Shown: piece after piece, positions 38,401 through 38,639 of the stretch
Layout: each line of letters begins with the position of its first letter
Position numbering within the stretch: position 1 is the stretch's first letter
Origin: a virus
Direction: 5' to 3' (one strand)
Length of the DNA stretch: 38,639 nt
IMG/VR virus record: IMGVR_UViG_3300048927_000789
Span: 1 to 38,639 of that record
Position numbers and translations under genes: made by a program
Notes under the pieces: generated by a model
Seen by the model: the letters and a program-made list of their open reading frames with translations, nothing else
Told to the model about the DNA's origin: nothing
The model's database searches: none

Positions 38401-38639
38401 GTCTCGATACGCGCATTAATCAGTGGCGTATTATCCCACCATTCGGGCGCGTAAGACCACAGGACTGGATCAAGATGCAGCTGCTCGTTGCGTTTGCTCA
38501 GGAGCAGCACCTTGGTACCGGGCGAGACGTTGTTCCTGCCTATAGGTTCCGGGTCGTATGGAATGTCGCGATCGACTTCATCGGCCAGATAGGTCAGATA
38601 TTCTTCACGCGTTTGAGCTTGTGCAAAACGTCCGCACAT
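38382..38639 (-). pseudogene. yedK: Host yedK (SRAP/HMCES) 5' part, cut by prophage
   Basis: The first 85 codons of the SOS-response-associated peptidase, a protein that forms a stable thiazolidine crosslink with abasic sites in single-stranded DNA. Catalytic Cys2 (MCGRFAQ) and Asn75 (LINAR) are present. Glu105 and His160 of the full ~222-residue protein are lost, as the frame stops after TATTQT. The remainder should lie left of int. The start is the last codon of the window. The gene is therefore disrupted in the lysogen and would be restored on precise excision. Confidence 0.88.

Noticed and set aside
1-38639. tRNA or rRNA genes
   Set aside because: No cloverleaf-like or rRNA sequence was noticed; integration is in a protein gene, not a tRNA.

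Overview
The window is an almost complete lambdoid prophage (about 38.4 kb) in an enterobacterial chromosome. It runs from the integrase stop codon at base 1 to a disrupted host gene at 38382-38639. Gene order, translational overlaps, a lambda-type cos site and lambda-type tail genes (Z-U-V-G/T-H-M-L-K-I-J) all point to a temperate siphophage of Enterobacterales. A flxA-like gene behind a textbook sigma-28 promoter and the yedK fragment suggest a motile host such as Enterobacter, Citrobacter or Salmonella; the genus is inference.

Layout. Bases 1-4670 (minus strand) hold the leftward operon: integrase, excisionase, a RecE-N-terminus/DEDDh exonuclease chimera and two small genes behind a pL-like promoter. 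The immunity region (4560-5832) has a short CI-like repressor without a peptidase domain, a P22-type Cro, a YdaT/CII-position regulator, and CCTAAC half-sites on both sides of the repressor. Bases 5855-8521 carry replication genes: an O-like initiator with an internal iteron array, a DnaC-like helicase loader, a DUF1627 protein, a Lar-like zinc protein and a tiny membrane protein. Bases 8587-10486 carry a LexA-boxed UmuD'-like gene, small ORFs, a Ref-like nuclease, RusA and the late antiterminator Q. A minus-strand cargo (moron) island at 10518-11976 sits between Q and the lysis genes. Lysis genes follow (two holin-like proteins, a GH19 endolysin, overlapping Rz/Rz1). A second moron and the cos site lie at 14094-14998. 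Head genes (terminase, gpW, portal, ClpP-capsid fusion, head completion) run from 15110 to 22045 and tail genes from 22055 to 33335. Distal-tail and conversion genes follow: two J-associated proteins, Cor exclusion lipoprotein, S74 tail fibre, LexA-controlled umuDC and flxA. The right attachment junction lies in the host SRAP gene yedK, which is cut after about 80 codons.

How it works together. Repressor and Cro set lysis or lysogeny, the O/DnaC pair starts replication from the intragenic ori, and Q reads through strong hairpins at 12099-12160 into one long late operon. Head and tail genes are packed with ATGA/GTGA overlaps, and G-T is joined by a -1 frameshift. Expression in the lysogen is expected mainly from the short loci with their own promoters: the 10518-11976 island, cor, umuDC and flxA.

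Most notable observations: (1) the 10693-11976 protein has an HslV/proteasome-like N-terminus with Thr at position 2 (Thr1 after Met removal), Asp17, a Lys36/Lys33 candidate and a Gly motif, in a cargo position typical of phage defence or host-modifying genes; (2) the 8628-8951 protein begins exactly where UmuD is auto-cleaved, with catalytic Ser60 replaced by Ala and Lys97 apparently by Thr, under its own LexA box; (3) the initiator gene contains iterons whose first copy is in a different reading frame from the rest; (4) the prophage splits a DNA-damage gene (yedK) while bringing umuDC. All functional statements are from sequence reading only; no database search was run.
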